Position numbers and translations under genes: made by a program. A stretch of 10,802 nucleotides of DNA from TMED69 sp964642505 (GTDB lineage: Bacteria; Pseudomonadota; Gammaproteobacteria; Ga0077536). Every line of letters begins with the position of its first letter. The stretch's first letter is position 1. The notes beneath the pieces are model-generated. The model worked only from the letters and a program-made list of their open reading frames with translations. It was not told where the DNA came from and did no database searches. Where the stretch lies: the NCBI GenBank assembly GCA_964642505.1, contig CAZXQY010000089.1, positions 1-10,802 on the forward strand, in the 5' to 3' direction. Shown piece by piece: positions 1 to 6,788 of this stretch.

Positions 1-5
1 AACAA

Positions 6-533
6 TTGGAAAAAGAATTCTTTGAGCCGCTCGGTCAAATTCTGTCCAAATATCGTGTCAGTTGCGCTTTCCCCGCAGGGGAGTCACGTAGGAAACGGTT
101 GGGTGAATGTTATTCGCCTTCGGATTCGAAAGACGGCACTACCGAAATCATGATTTCCCCTGTGGTCGATGATGAGATGCAGGTCGCACACATAATGGCT
201 CACGAGATGGTCCATGCTTGTGTCGGCAATGAGGCTAAACATGGGCCAGCTTTTCGGAAAGTTGCTTTAGGTATCGGGCTTGAAGGCCAAATGAGGTCTA
301 CGACCCCGAGCTGGTCGTTTGAAGCTAAGCTAAGGCCAATGCTTGATGAGTTAGGCCCATATCCTCATGCAGCTTTAAAATTCCCAGAGCCTTCAAAAAG
401 GCGTAACTCAGGGATGCTTAAGGTAAGGTGTAGGGATTGCGAGGTCGATTTCAGAGCGACTCCTATAATGGCGGAAATGATGGGTATTTGCCCTATGTGT
501 GGGGGTCGTCATTTATATACCGATGACGTATGA
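6..533 (+). CDS. SprT-like zinc metalloprotease-fold protein, 5' end probably outside the window
   Basis: The protein carries a SprT-like metallopeptidase core. An HEMVH (HExxH) motif lies at residues 66-70, with a likely third zinc ligand His79 in KHG. A C-terminal zinc ribbon follows, with Cys pairs at 142/145 (CRDC) and 162/165 (CPMC). SprT-family proteins act on DNA-bound or DNA-crosslinked proteins, and short versions are common in bacteria, phages and plasmids; the substrate here is unknown. The earliest usable start is a TTG at base 6 with no visible ribosome binding site. The frame is open to the window edge, so the true start is probably upstream and the 175 residues are a minimum. 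The stop is followed by 130 bases without a gene. I am confident of the family, not of the biological role. Confidence 0.85.
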   Translation: MEKEFFEPLGQILSKYRVSCAFPAGESRRKRLGECYSPSDSKDGTTEIMISPVVDDEMQVAHIMAHEMVHACVGNEAKHGPAFRKVALGIGLEGQMRSTTPSWSFEAKLRPMLDELGPYPHAALKFPEPSKRRNSGMLKVRCRDCEVDFRATPIMAEMMGICPMCGGRHLYTDDV

Positions 534-548
534 CCTTAGGAGTACAAA

Positions 549-567
549 TTCTTACTTCAGGAAAGGA
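549..567. repeat. Dispersed intergenic repeat, copy A (short)
   Basis: The core reads TTCTTACTTCAGGAAAGGA. It is clearly related to the sequences at 3225-3258 and 8742-8775, which share a CTTACTTCAG-like centre followed by a G/A-rich arm. It lies just after the SprT-like gene. It may be a degenerate hairpin or terminator-like repeat; I see no mobility gene linked to it. Confidence 0.35.
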
Positions 568-666
568 TATGGATTAACAGGCTCCTTTGCTCCGAACATT
601 CAAGTTTCTGATTGTTTTAAGAATAAAAGAGCTGTTATGTTAGTTTCATGAATGAGGAGCAAAGAA

Positions 667-753
667 ATGGTGACGATTTATTTTCCAAGAATAATCTGGG
701 CTTTAATCGTATTGGGCGCAATAGCCTCTATTTGCCCACCTGAGGAGACATAA
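667..753 (+). CDS. Small hydrophobic ORF (28 aa) just upstream of the P450
   Basis: The ATG at 667 is preceded by GAGGAG with a 7-base spacer, a good ribosome binding site. The peptide starts MVTIYFPRIIWAL, has one hydrophobic stretch (about residues 9-22), and ends PPEET. Its TAA at 751-753 is two bases before the P450 ATG at 756. The P450 ribosome binding site (GAGGAGA, 742-748) lies inside its last codons. This arrangement suggests translational coupling or a leader peptide, or a one-helix membrane microprotein that partners the P450. I recognise no family. Support comes only from the ribosome binding site, hydrophobicity and spacing, so it could be a chance ORF. Confidence 0.45.
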   Translation: MVTIYFPRIIWALIVLGAIASICPPEET

Positions 754-755
754 TT

Positions 756-2048
756 ATGGCCCTAAACCTAGAGACAATTGACATCCACAGGCCTAGCCGC
801 TACGGCAAAGGTTATCCGTGGGAGGAATGGGATCTGCTTCGGACAGAAGCACCGGTCTTCTGGTACGAAAGAGATGACATTGAACCTTTCTGGGCTATTA
901 CCGCCTACGAAGATGTTATGACCGTTTCCGGTCATCCAGAGATTTTCATCAACGGTGGGCCGCGACTAAGATTGACCTTAAAGGGAGAGACAGAGATTCT
1001 TAGGGACGGTGTAGACGAATTTGGAAGGGAACGTGGTTGGGCTCCAAATGAACCTCCCGATCTAACATTTCTCGATAATCCAAGACATCGACATGTTCGC
1101 AAACTTACCAGTTGGGCCTACACGCAATCGAGCATGCGGAATTTGGAATCACACTTCCGAGACCTTGCTACGGATTTTACTTCCCAGTTTCTAGAAGCTC
1201 TAGATGTTGGGAGAGAAAAGCACGAATCTACAGATTTCGTAAGTACCCTAGCCTGCAAGCTTCCTCTCGCGGCAGTTGGAGAATTGATGGGGCTCGCACC
1301 CGACGACTGGAGAAAAATACTGGTTTGGTCAAACGCGGTAATCGGGGAAATAGAGCCAGAAGACCTCCAACCAGGCGAAACTATACGCGACGCATCGGCT
1401 CGCAATATGTACGAATTTAGAAGCTACCTTGAAGAACTAATTAGTGAATCCCGAAAAAGTGGCAAAGAGCGAGGTGGTTTCATAGATCGAATGGTTCACA
1501 CTAAGGTTCAGGGGAAACATTTAAATGACCAACAGCTTATCGGATACTTATTTGTCTTGATCGCTGCCGGTAACGATACCACCAGAAATGCAACCGCAGG
1601 AGGCCTTGCTGCCCTTCTCGAAAACCCTGATCAACGAGATCTGCTTTGCCAGAATCCCGCTCTACTACCACTGGCGGTGGAAGAGATTCTTCGTTGGACT
1701 TCCCCAGTTGTAAATTTTCTACGTACTTGCACTGAGGATTTCGATCTAGCTGGCACGACTATAAAGGAAGGGGATACAGTCGGTTTATTCTATCCTTCGG
1801 CCAATCGAGATTGTAAAGTTTTTAAAAATCCTTATCAGTTCGATATTACTCGTAGCCCCAATCCTCATATTACTTTTGGTTTCGGAGCTCACTTTTGTCT
1901 TGGCACGAACGTCGCACGGGCGGAACTTAAAGCGTCGCTCGAAGCGCTATTACCTCTGCTTCCGAAATTGGAGCTTGCCGGGAAGGGTACGCGAATCAGT
2001 CACGCCCATGTTACGGGTTACTCTGCACTACCCGTGCGACTGAAATGA
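756..2048 (+). CDS. Cytochrome P450 monooxygenase
   Basis: This is a full-length soluble bacterial class I P450 (430 residues). Landmarks include the I-helix oxygen-activation motif AGNDTT (271-276), the K-helix ExxR as EILR (310-313), and the heme loop FGFGAHFCLG (374-383) with Cys381 as the thiolate ligand. An N-terminal segment with PWEEW and a D-x-P-R-H stretch near 107-111 is typical of the CYP124/125/142 and linalool 8-hydroxylase-like groups, which oxidise terpenoid, steroid or branched lipid chains. The actual substrate cannot be read from the sequence. The start ATG follows GAGGAGA by about 7 bases. No ferredoxin or ferredoxin reductase gene is adjacent, so electrons must come from partners encoded elsewhere. 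Transcription converges with the minus-strand region beyond 2048. Confidence 0.95.
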   Translation: MALNLETIDIHRPSRYGKGYPWEEWDLLRTEAPVFWYERDDIEPFWAITAYEDVMTVSGHPEIFINGGPRLRLTLKGETEILRDGVDEFGRERGWAPNEPPDLTFLDNPRHRHVRKLTSWAYTQSSMRNLESHFRDLATDFTSQFLEALDVGREKHESTDFVSTLACKLPLAAVGELMGLAPDDWRKILVWSNAVIGEIEPEDLQPGETIRDASARNMYEFRSYLEELISESRKSGKERGGFIDRMVHTKVQGKHLNDQQLIGYLFVLIAAGNDTTRNATAGGLAALLENPDQRDLLCQNPALLPLAVEEILRWTSPVVNFLRTCTEDFDLAGTTIKEGDTVGLFYPSANRDCKVFKNPYQFDITRSPNPHITFGFGAHFCLGTNVARAELKASLEALLPLLPKLELAGKGTRISHAHVTGYSALPVRLK

Positions 2049-2206
2049 AAGAGCATATTAGGAGTCCACGAAGACGTTTCCCCACTATTGCGTGATCCAA
2101 TAATTATCATTATGAAAAAGGTAGGCGCAAATAATATTAACATCGCAGGGAAGAAAGCTATTACAAACCAAATTGCCCAAATTATGCGTTCTATGACCTT
2201 CATCAT
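2018..2206 (-). CDS. Possible small membrane protein downstream of the ArsR-family gene
   Basis: This is a 62-codon frame whose product has one long, very hydrophobic segment (about residues 9-37, rich in I, F, W, L) after a short basic N-terminus MMKVIER. It follows the BigR-like repressor on the same strand, and its end overlaps the 3' end of the P450 gene by 31 bases. There is no convincing ribosome binding site before the tandem ATGs at 2206/2203. A second overlapping minus-strand frame (2085-2333) competes for the region. BigR-type repressors often precede membrane proteins of sulfur metabolism, but no such family can be recognised here. It may be spurious or a decayed gene. Confidence 0.2.
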   Translation of the reverse strand: MMKVIERIIWAIWFVIAFFPAMLILFAPTFFIMIIIGSRNSGETSSWTPNMLFHFSRTGSAE

Positions 2207-2326
2207 AGATGATGGAGTTGGTTCGAACTGTACTAGCCAAAGGATCTCTAACTAGTCGTCCCGCCGAATTGCTTGTATCAACAAAGGCAACGATAGGGAT
2301 CCAGAACGCCATCAAACCGTTCCAAT

Positions 2327-2617
2327 CTAACAAAATATCTTACACACGTTTGCAACCAAAGTGTGAATTCGTTTATCCGCTATTTCGTAAAATGTATAAC
2401 CAGCTTCTCTTCTCGATTTTAGTAGACCCTCTGACTTCATGCGCGTTAAGAATTGAGAAACAGAGGATTGGCTTGCACCACAGGCCTTTTCCAATGTGCC
2501 AACGGTTTTAGCGCCTTCAGACAAATGACACAATATCAATAGTCTCTTAGGGTGAGCGACAGCCTTCAGTATTTGAGACACTTCTTCGCATTGTGCTTCA
2601 GCTGGTAGAATTCCCAT
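2327..2617 (-). CDS. ArsR/SmtB-family repressor of the BigR/SqrR/YgaV (persulfide-sensing) type
   Basis: This is a 96-residue winged-helix protein. The SHP-like dimer segment reads AVAHPKRLLILC, and the recognition helix lies around SQSSVSQFLTRMKSEGLL, followed by a wing RREAGYTFYEI. It lacks the usual ArsR ELCVCDLC metal site. Instead it has Cys30 after LLIL and Cys96 as the last residue of KIFC. This matches the two redox cysteines of BigR (42 and 108) and SqrR (41 and 107), which are also 66 residues apart. That family senses persulfides or oxidants through a Cys-Cys bridge and derepresses sulfide-detoxification genes. The ATG at 2617 follows GGGGTG by a short spacer. It is transcribed away from the VOC gene at 2739, and an AT-rich palindrome between them is the likely operator. 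The ligand is inferred from cysteine placement only. Confidence 0.85.
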   Translation of the reverse strand: MGILPAEAQCEEVSQILKAVAHPKRLLILCHLSEGAKTVGTLEKACGASQSSVSQFLTRMKSEGLLKSRREAGYTFYEIADKRIHTLVANVCKIFC

Positions 2618-2692
2618 TGGTTTTCACCCCGTCGTGATTATTCATCTTAGATTCTTTATCGAGAGAAATGATAGCATAGACTTCACAATATA

Positions 2693-2713
2693 ATAATATT
2701 ATGATAATATAAT
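2693..2713. promoter_or_regulatory. Divergent promoter/operator: perfect palindrome ATATTATGATAATAT overlapping a TATAAT box
   Basis: The arms ATATTAT (2696-2702) and ATAATAT (2704-2710) are perfect reverse complements around one central base. A second shorter palindrome ATAATATTAT lies at 2693-2702. A TATAAT hexamer at 2708-2713 could be the -10 box of the VOC gene, so a repressor bound to the palindrome would block it. AT-rich dyads between divergent genes are usual for ArsR-family operators. No clear -35 box was found for either direction. The VOC gene has a ribosome binding site GAGGAG at 2724-2729. Confidence 0.55.
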
Positions 2714-2738
2714 ACAGAAATTAGAGGAGCGAAATCGA

Positions 2739-3176
2739 ATGAAAAGAATGCACGTTCATATTGGAGTGGACAATCTTAAAGAGAGCCGAGACTTTTACAC
2801 TAACTTGTTTAATGCGACTCCGACAAAAGAAGAAAAAGAATATGTACAATGGACTTTAGAGGACCCTGTGGTGAATTTTGCTATCTCAAGCGGAGTCTCC
2901 AATCTTGGCCTGCACCATCTTGGTATACAGGTCGATAGCGATACGGAAATGGAGAATCTGAGGGAGAATTTCCGAGCTGCGGATATTGCAACTCATTCTG
3001 ATGGCGAGACCGTTTGCTGCTATGCAAGGGGTGATAAGTCCTGGATTAGGGACCCTTCTGGAATTTCTTGGGAGACTTTCCATAGGATTAATGATGAAGC
3101 GGTCTTTGCGTGTAGTGAGCGGGAAAATGGGAATGAATCTTGTCCTACCTCTAGTGAGAAACCCGGCTGTTGTTGA
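2739..3176 (+). CDS. arsI: ArsI/CadI-type VOC-family dioxygenase (C-As lyase-like)
   Basis: This is a 145-residue vicinal-oxygen-chelate protein, similar along its length to ArsI, the Fe(II) dioxygenase that splits the C-As bond of trivalent methyl- or aryl-arsenicals, and to the cadmium-induced CadI. Candidate metal ligands are His5, His60 (in LHHLGIQVDS) and Glu112 (in SWETFH). The substrate-binding vicinal cysteine pair is Cys93-Cys94 (TVCCYA), followed by the family-typical GDKSWIRDP. The C-terminal tail adds Cys125, Cys135 and a terminal Cys144-Cys145, as in CadI relatives. It is divergent from a BigR-type repressor, whereas arsenic operons normally use a metal-binding ArsR. No methyltransferase arsM, efflux pump or arsenate reductase is in the window. 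The UGA stop directly after the terminal Cys-Cys deserves attention because this genome appears to decode Sec. Confidence 0.85.
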   Translation: MKRMHVHIGVDNLKESRDFYTNLFNATPTKEEKEYVQWTLEDPVVNFAISSGVSNLGLHHLGIQVDSDTEMENLRENFRAADIATHSDGETVCCYARGDKSWIRDPSGISWETFHRINDEAVFACSERENGNESCPTSSEKPGCC

Positions 3177-3191
3177 GCTTGCAAATCAAGC

Positions 3192-3215
3192 AAAGTTTCA
3201 GCTAGAGAAAACTTT
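3192..3215 (+). other. Hairpin 3' of the VOC gene
   Basis: AAAGTTTC (3192-3199) can pair with GAAAACTTT (3207-3215) with one bulged A, leaving a 7-base loop AGCTAGA. It begins 15 bases after the UGA stop. It could be a weak terminator or 3' stabilising stem; only a short TTTT overlaps its 3' end. A Sec-insertion role is discussed among the findings. Confidence 0.3.
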
Positions 3216-3224
3216 TAAAGCTAT

Positions 3225-3258
3225 ATAATCCTACCCTTCTCATACTTCAGAATAGGAT
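3225..3258. repeat. Dispersed intergenic repeat, copy B
   Basis: It starts ATAATCCTACCCTTCTC and continues through ATACTTCAG to AATAGGAT. The first part matches 8742-8775 almost base for base (ATAATCCTACCC then CT-rich, then TACTTCAG), and the ending resembles 549-567. It lies in the 261-base gap (3177-3437) between the VOC gene and the serine hydrolase; apart from this repeat and the hairpin I see nothing else in that gap. Confidence 0.45.
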
Positions 3259-3437
3259 GTAGATTTTGTTCTTAAGAATACTCTAACCTATTAAGTAGAG
3301 AATATTTACGATTCGATATTGATTAATACCTCTCTATCGGTAGAAGATTAGGGTTATGAAGTTCTTTAAGAGAAAGTCTGTTACTCTTTGCCCTGTCTAC
3401 TTTTGTAACACTCAGGCAAACCAAAGTGGGGTAAAAG

Positions 3438-4661
3438 ATGGCTGTAAAAACGACCACCGAGTCTCGAGATCGCTGGCTCTCGCGACTATTAGGCACTGAC
3501 TTTTTACTATGGTCTCCCAACATACAGGCCGAGGGATTTCTTCATTGGGATAGGATTTTTGCTACTCGACCAATTCGCTGTGGCTCGCGAAGTTCTGGAT
3601 TACGACGAGCGACAGAAGAGCCCGATGTGATATTTGAGGATCAGGGTCGCCAATGCAACGTTGATGATCTCATGCGTGACGAACACCTAAGTGGCCTGAT
3701 AGTGTTACGGGACGACCAAATTCTACTTGAACGGTATGCACTTGGCTTAACGTCGCAACTGCGTTGGCAATCCTCGTCGATGGTTAAATCGCTGACCTCT
3801 ACGCTAGTTGGTGCAGCATTGCACGACGGTCTTATCGGAAGTCTTGATGACGAGATAACGGATTACCTTCCCGAATTCGCTAATACTTCTTACCAAGGAG
3901 TTACGCTACGCCATCTTCTCAACATGAGCTCGGGAGTTGGCTGGACAGAGGATTATGAAGACATGCAAGCTGATGTGCAGGAGCACTATATAAAGCCTAT
4001 CGCCGCCCGAGAATCGGGCCATATCTTGAGCTATCTTAAAAGTCTAAAACGCGTCGAAGAACCCGGTAGTCAATACTATTACAACACAGGTGATACTTTT
4101 TTACTTAGCCTCATCCTTAGCACAGTGAGTCATATGACGGTAGCTGATTACTGTTCGGAGAGAATTTGGATACCCGCAGGAATGGAACAAGACGGCTATT
4201 TCATGCTGGATTCCGACAATGGCCAGGAGGTCACGGGGAGCTGTTGCGGAGCGGCTTTACGAGACTACGCCCGGTTTGGTCTTTTGATGCTAAATGATGG
4301 AGTAACACAAGATGGAGAACGTATTCTTCCGGAAGGCTGGACTCGTGAAGCAACAGCACCATCGGCGCCAAATTTTCACAAGGATGTTGGTGATAGACCC
4401 AGGCTTGATACCTCTGGGTTTGCTGGCTACGGTTATTTATGGTGGGTGCACCACCCTGATTCTTTTATGGCTCTTGGTGCATACGGACAATGGATCCATG
4501 TTGAATTAACTCATAGGCTAGTATACGTCATGGTGGGTGCTATGCCGCGAGAAACTTACATGAGTCCAGAGGAGCCTGCAGCTAAGGAAACAGGGTCACA
4601 ACACGGTGGTCCAAGACGTTTCTCGTTTATTGAGGCGATTAGAGATTTTGTAAAATTCTAA
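3438..4661 (+). CDS. Serine hydrolase, class C beta-lactamase fold, NylB/EstB-like
   Basis: The 407-residue protein has the serine beta-lactamase-like (Pfam Beta-lactamase) layout. The nucleophile motif SxxK is Ser114-Met-Val-Lys117 (SSSMVKSLT). The YxN-type motif is Tyr214-Tyr-Asn216 in QYYYNTGD, and a third-box element GAYGQ lies at 347-351. Residue placement closely parallels 6-aminohexanoate-dimer hydrolase NylB (Ser112/Lys115/Tyr215). Relatives hydrolyse small esters, amides or cyclic substrates. True penicillin hydrolysis is unlikely because the KTG box is replaced by GxYGQ. No signal peptide is visible, so a cytoplasmic location is likely. The ATG at 3438 follows GGGGTAAA. It appears monocistronic. 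The substrate is unknown. Confidence 0.9.
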   Translation: MAVKTTTESRDRWLSRLLGTDFLLWSPNIQAEGFLHWDRIFATRPIRCGSRSSGLRRATEEPDVIFEDQGRQCNVDDLMRDEHLSGLIVLRDDQILLERYALGLTSQLRWQSSSMVKSLTSTLVGAALHDGLIGSLDDEITDYLPEFANTSYQGVTLRHLLNMSSGVGWTEDYEDMQADVQEHYIKPIAARESGHILSYLKSLKRVEEPGSQYYYNTGDTFLLSLILSTVSHMTVADYCSERIWIPAGMEQDGYFMLDSDNGQEVTGSCCGAALRDYARFGLLMLNDGVTQDGERILPEGWTREATAPSAPNFHKDVGDRPRLDTSGFAGYGYLWWVHHPDSFMALGAYGQWIHVELTHRLVYVMVGAMPRETYMSPEEPAAKETGSQHGGPRRFSFIEAIRDFVKF

Positions 4662-4923
4662 TTGTGTAGGACAGCGGCAGGTTAACTTTATGAATTTAGA
4701 TCGCATCTGAACGCAGGGAATTCTGAGGCCTTGTTGTTGAAAGGTGTTGAATGAAGCCACTTTGTTCGGTTCAAGGAAAACAGAATGACAAAGATCACGA
4801 TCGTTAATTTCAGTAACTTCAAGCGAAATATTGAAACATTAACCAACGACTTGTATTGTATTTCCTTAGCAGGTACTGCTAATCTCTAACGCGCGAAAAT
4901 TGCGTAACGGGGGAGAGATCGTG

Positions 4924-5106
4924 ATGTCGACTCAGGTACTTAATAAACACCGTACTGCCGTAAAACGGACGCGAGAAAATCTAGGTAATTCGCGCCATTT
5001 GCCGGGCGATTTTTACACTTCTACTGACATCGAAGCACTTGAGCGCACACATATATTTGGGCAAGAATGGACTCATCAGTTATTATCGTCTCTGGCTCTG
5101 TGCTAA
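4924..5106 (+). pseudogene. 5' remnant of a Rieske ring-hydroxylating oxygenase alpha subunit
   Basis: The ATG at 4924 is preceded by GGGGGAGAG. The first 50 codons encode a segment typical of the N-terminus of aromatic ring-hydroxylating oxygenase alpha subunits (LPGDFYTSTDIEALERTH, then IFGQEWT). In intact genes a CVGR-like strand and the Rieske CxH...CxxH cluster would come next. Here the similarity stops at about base 5073; ten unrelated residues follow and the frame ends at a TAA. Neither the Rieske motif nor the mononuclear-iron domain appears in any frame downstream. The break lies just before the AT-rich sigma locus, so an insertion/deletion event that removed the rest is likely. Bases 5107-5296 hold nothing I recognise. 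Confidence 0.7.
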
Positions 5107-5296
5107 CTTTGATTTTCCAGTTGTCTTCGACTCTTCCAACCCTTCAGTACATTTCCAGGTTAAGCGCCAGTCAATTTAAGTACTGAGAAGTATTTGGTCC
5201 TCAAGGATTTTAGTGAAGAAAAATTTTTTACCATCCTAAAAAGTGGGCGCAGAGGCCTCCTAATCTATATGAGTGTTGAGCGGTGGCTAGGTTTCT

Positions 5297-5722
5297 TTAT
5301 TCTAGTAAATCAATATTTTCTTCTTGGCTATGGAGTTTCTTTTCCCAATTTTGTCTCCTCGTCTTCAACTCTAGAACTAATTCATCAAACTTCTTTTTCT
5401 GTTCGCTATTCAACTCTTCTTGAATTAAAGCATTTCTTTTTTTAAAAATCTCCGTGATTTCTGGTTTATTTTTTTCTCGCAATTGAAGAATTTGATCAAA
5501 CGATTCATCCATTATTTTCTCAATCTCTTGCTTTTGCGGGTCGCTTAATTCCAATTTTCGGGAAAATTGTTTAATTAAAAAACCCCGTTTATCAATGCGA
5601 ATTCCTTTCCCCAAAAGCTCAAATCCTTCTTTTTTGAAATAAATATTGGTTACTAGAGAACCAGTTGCCACCCCTAACAGGAATAGGATTACAATGATCG
5701 TAAATATTTTGATTTTACTCAT
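5297..5722 (-). CDS. Membrane-anchored Spy/CpxP/CnrX-like periplasmic sensor-domain protein
   Basis: This 141-residue protein has one N-terminal membrane anchor (about residues 7-25) followed by a highly charged helical domain. Two LTxxQ-like signatures, LSDPQ (59-63) and LNSEQ (104-108), are the hallmark of the Spy/CpxP/heavy-metal-resistance family. Its place after the sigma factor and the one-TM protein parallels the CnrYXH metal-response system, where the anchored sensor CnrX holds the anti-sigma factor. However, the domain has no Met or Cys cluster and only one His (131), so the His-rich nickel/cobalt site of CnrX is absent; it may sense envelope stress or be a chaperone. The start overlaps the upstream gene by an ATGA (5719-5722), indicating tight coupling. 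Lys/Glu/Ile-rich composition sets it apart from the genes left of 5100. Confidence 0.75.
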   Translation of the reverse strand: MSKIKIFTIIVILFLLGVATGSLVTNIYFKKEGFELLGKGIRIDKRGFLIKQFSRKLELSDPQKQEIEKIMDESFDQILQLREKNKPEITEIFKKRNALIQEELNSEQKKKFDELVLELKTRRQNWEKKLHSQEENIDLLE

Positions 5723-6039
5723 ATACTGATACCCATAGAACCGTCTAGAAACTCGTCAAATGGTTCTTCAAAAAAAATCTGATGAATCTCGTATTCCTTT
5801 GTCACTTCCATAAAGCTGAGCCCAATTAGTAGTACTAGGACAACTGCAGTAGAAAAACGTAAAAAGAGCTGTTCAAAAATAAAGAAAAGCCGCTGATTCG
5901 GACCTAACGGATCCAGATTTCTAATCCTTCTCATCGTTTCATTTTTCCATTTATTGCCGACCTTTAGGTTTTCTTTTTCTCTAAAAGATGAAGATAAAAT
6001 TATTTTCATCTTTTTTTGTGTGTCGTGAAAATCATCCAT
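5719..6039 (-). CDS. Putative anti-sigma factor, single transmembrane helix (CnrY-like)
   Basis: The ATG at 6039 is chosen over a GTG at 6048 because AGAGG lies 8 bases before it, overlapping the sigma-factor stop codon. The 106-residue product has about 57 basic, polar residues (probable cytoplasmic sigma-binding part), one TM helix at about 58-77 (FLRFSTAVVLVLLIGLSF), and an acidic C-terminal tail of about 28 residues outside. This size and topology match small anti-sigma proteins such as CnrY. There is no sequence motif I can name and no zinc-binding HxxxCxxC, so the role rests on position between sigma gene and sensor gene. The 3' end overlaps the next gene by 4 bases. Confidence 0.65.
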   Translation of the reverse strand: MDDFHDTQKKMKIILSSSFREKENLKVGNKWKNETMRRIRNLDPLGPNQRLFFIFEQLFLRFSTAVVLVLLIGLSFMEVTKEYEIHQIFFEEPFDEFLDGSMGISI

Positions 6040-6050
6040 ATTGCACACCT

Positions 6051-6635
6051 CTATTTGAAATATAAGTTCTTCAAAATTTTCCCTAATTTTCTGCGTGAAC
6101 GAAAGGAACGCACTTTAACGTTTGGGACACTCCAGCCTAATAAATCAGAAGTTTCTTTATTAGAGAAACCCTCTAAATATACTAGTTCTAAAACCATTTT
6201 GTCCTCTGGGGACAACTTACTTAAAGCCCAATCGAGTAACTCTTTAGCTTCACTTTCTTGGCCTTTTTTAGTTAACACATCAATAGATTGTTCCAAAAGG
6301 ACTTTATCTAACCATTCCTTATCTCCCTCCGATATTGAATCTATGGACACTTCCCTTTTTTTATAACACGTTCTCCAAAAATCATAACAAGCCCTAACAG
6401 CAATAGATGACAACCAGTTTTTGAAAGGACTTTCCCCCCTATAAGAAGGCAAAGACTGATAAGCCTTGATGAAAACAACTTGGGCCACTTCTTCAACCTG
6501 TTCAAAGGGCAATCGCTTCTTCAGAATACTTAAAACGATAGATTGATACTTATTCATTAGCAATTCATAAACATTAACCTCCCCCTCTAGAACACGGTTA
6601 ATCATTTCGTCATCATTAATATCTTTTCTATCCAT
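6051..6635 (-). CDS. ECF-type RNA polymerase sigma factor (sigma-70 family, RpoE-like)
   Basis: With the ATG at 6635 the protein has 194 residues. Region sigma-2 spans about 20-88 and includes the core-binding/-10 element EEVAQVVFIKAYQSLPSYRG (48-67) and FKNWLSSIAV. Region sigma-4 spans about 132-188, with an HTH in FSNKETSDLLGWSVPNVKVR (157-176). There is no sigma-3 domain, as expected for ECF factors. The start is uncertain: the ATG has no clear ribosome binding site, and an in-frame TTG at 6662 would add nine hydrophobic residues, also without a good site. It is the second gene of a four-gene minus-strand unit and should be held by the one-TM protein encoded 12 bases downstream. Its target promoter may be the TGTAAC/CGAC pair at 7419-7445. 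Confidence 0.9.
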   Translation of the reverse strand: MDRKDINDDEMINRVLEGEVNVYELLMNKYQSIVLSILKKRLPFEQVEEVAQVVFIKAYQSLPSYRGESPFKNWLSSIAVRACYDFWRTCYKKREVSIDSISEGDKEWLDKVLLEQSIDVLTKKGQESEAKELLDWALSKLSPEDKMVLELVYLEGFSNKETSDLLGWSVPNVKVRSFRSRRKLGKILKNLYFK

Positions 6636-6788
6636 AGCCAGGAGAAATAATACGGCCCTCAATCCATTCGCCGTCAGACTCCATTGAACTTTCCATTCCG
6701 CCGTAGCAATTATCTTTCTTAGACTCTGCTTTCATAATTCATTTCGTGTGAGAGGTAATGGAGATCTTTCGATCCTCATCAAGGGAGG

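Noticed and set aside
1112..1420. Long frames on both strands inside the P450 gene
   Set aside because: They are out-of-frame shadows of a clearly functional P450.
2085..2333. 82-codon minus-strand frame starting at a TTG overlapping the repressor stop
   Set aside because: It competes with the hydrophobic frame 2018-2206, has no ribosome binding site, and its product lacks any recognisable pattern.
2986..3228. 80-codon frame overlapping the VOC gene and running past it
   Set aside because: It is mainly the +1 shadow of the VOC gene; the part beyond 3176 has no family signal.
3438..4661. Beta-lactamase resistance gene
   Set aside because: SxxK and YxN are present, but the KTG box is replaced by GAYGQ and there is no signal peptide; it fits NylB/EstB-type hydrolases better.
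4785..4889. A 34-codon ORF upstream of the Rieske remnant, with a weak AAGGAAA site
   Set aside because: No recognisable family, ordinary composition and no positional logic; likely chance. The 4662-4923 gap otherwise shows nothing.
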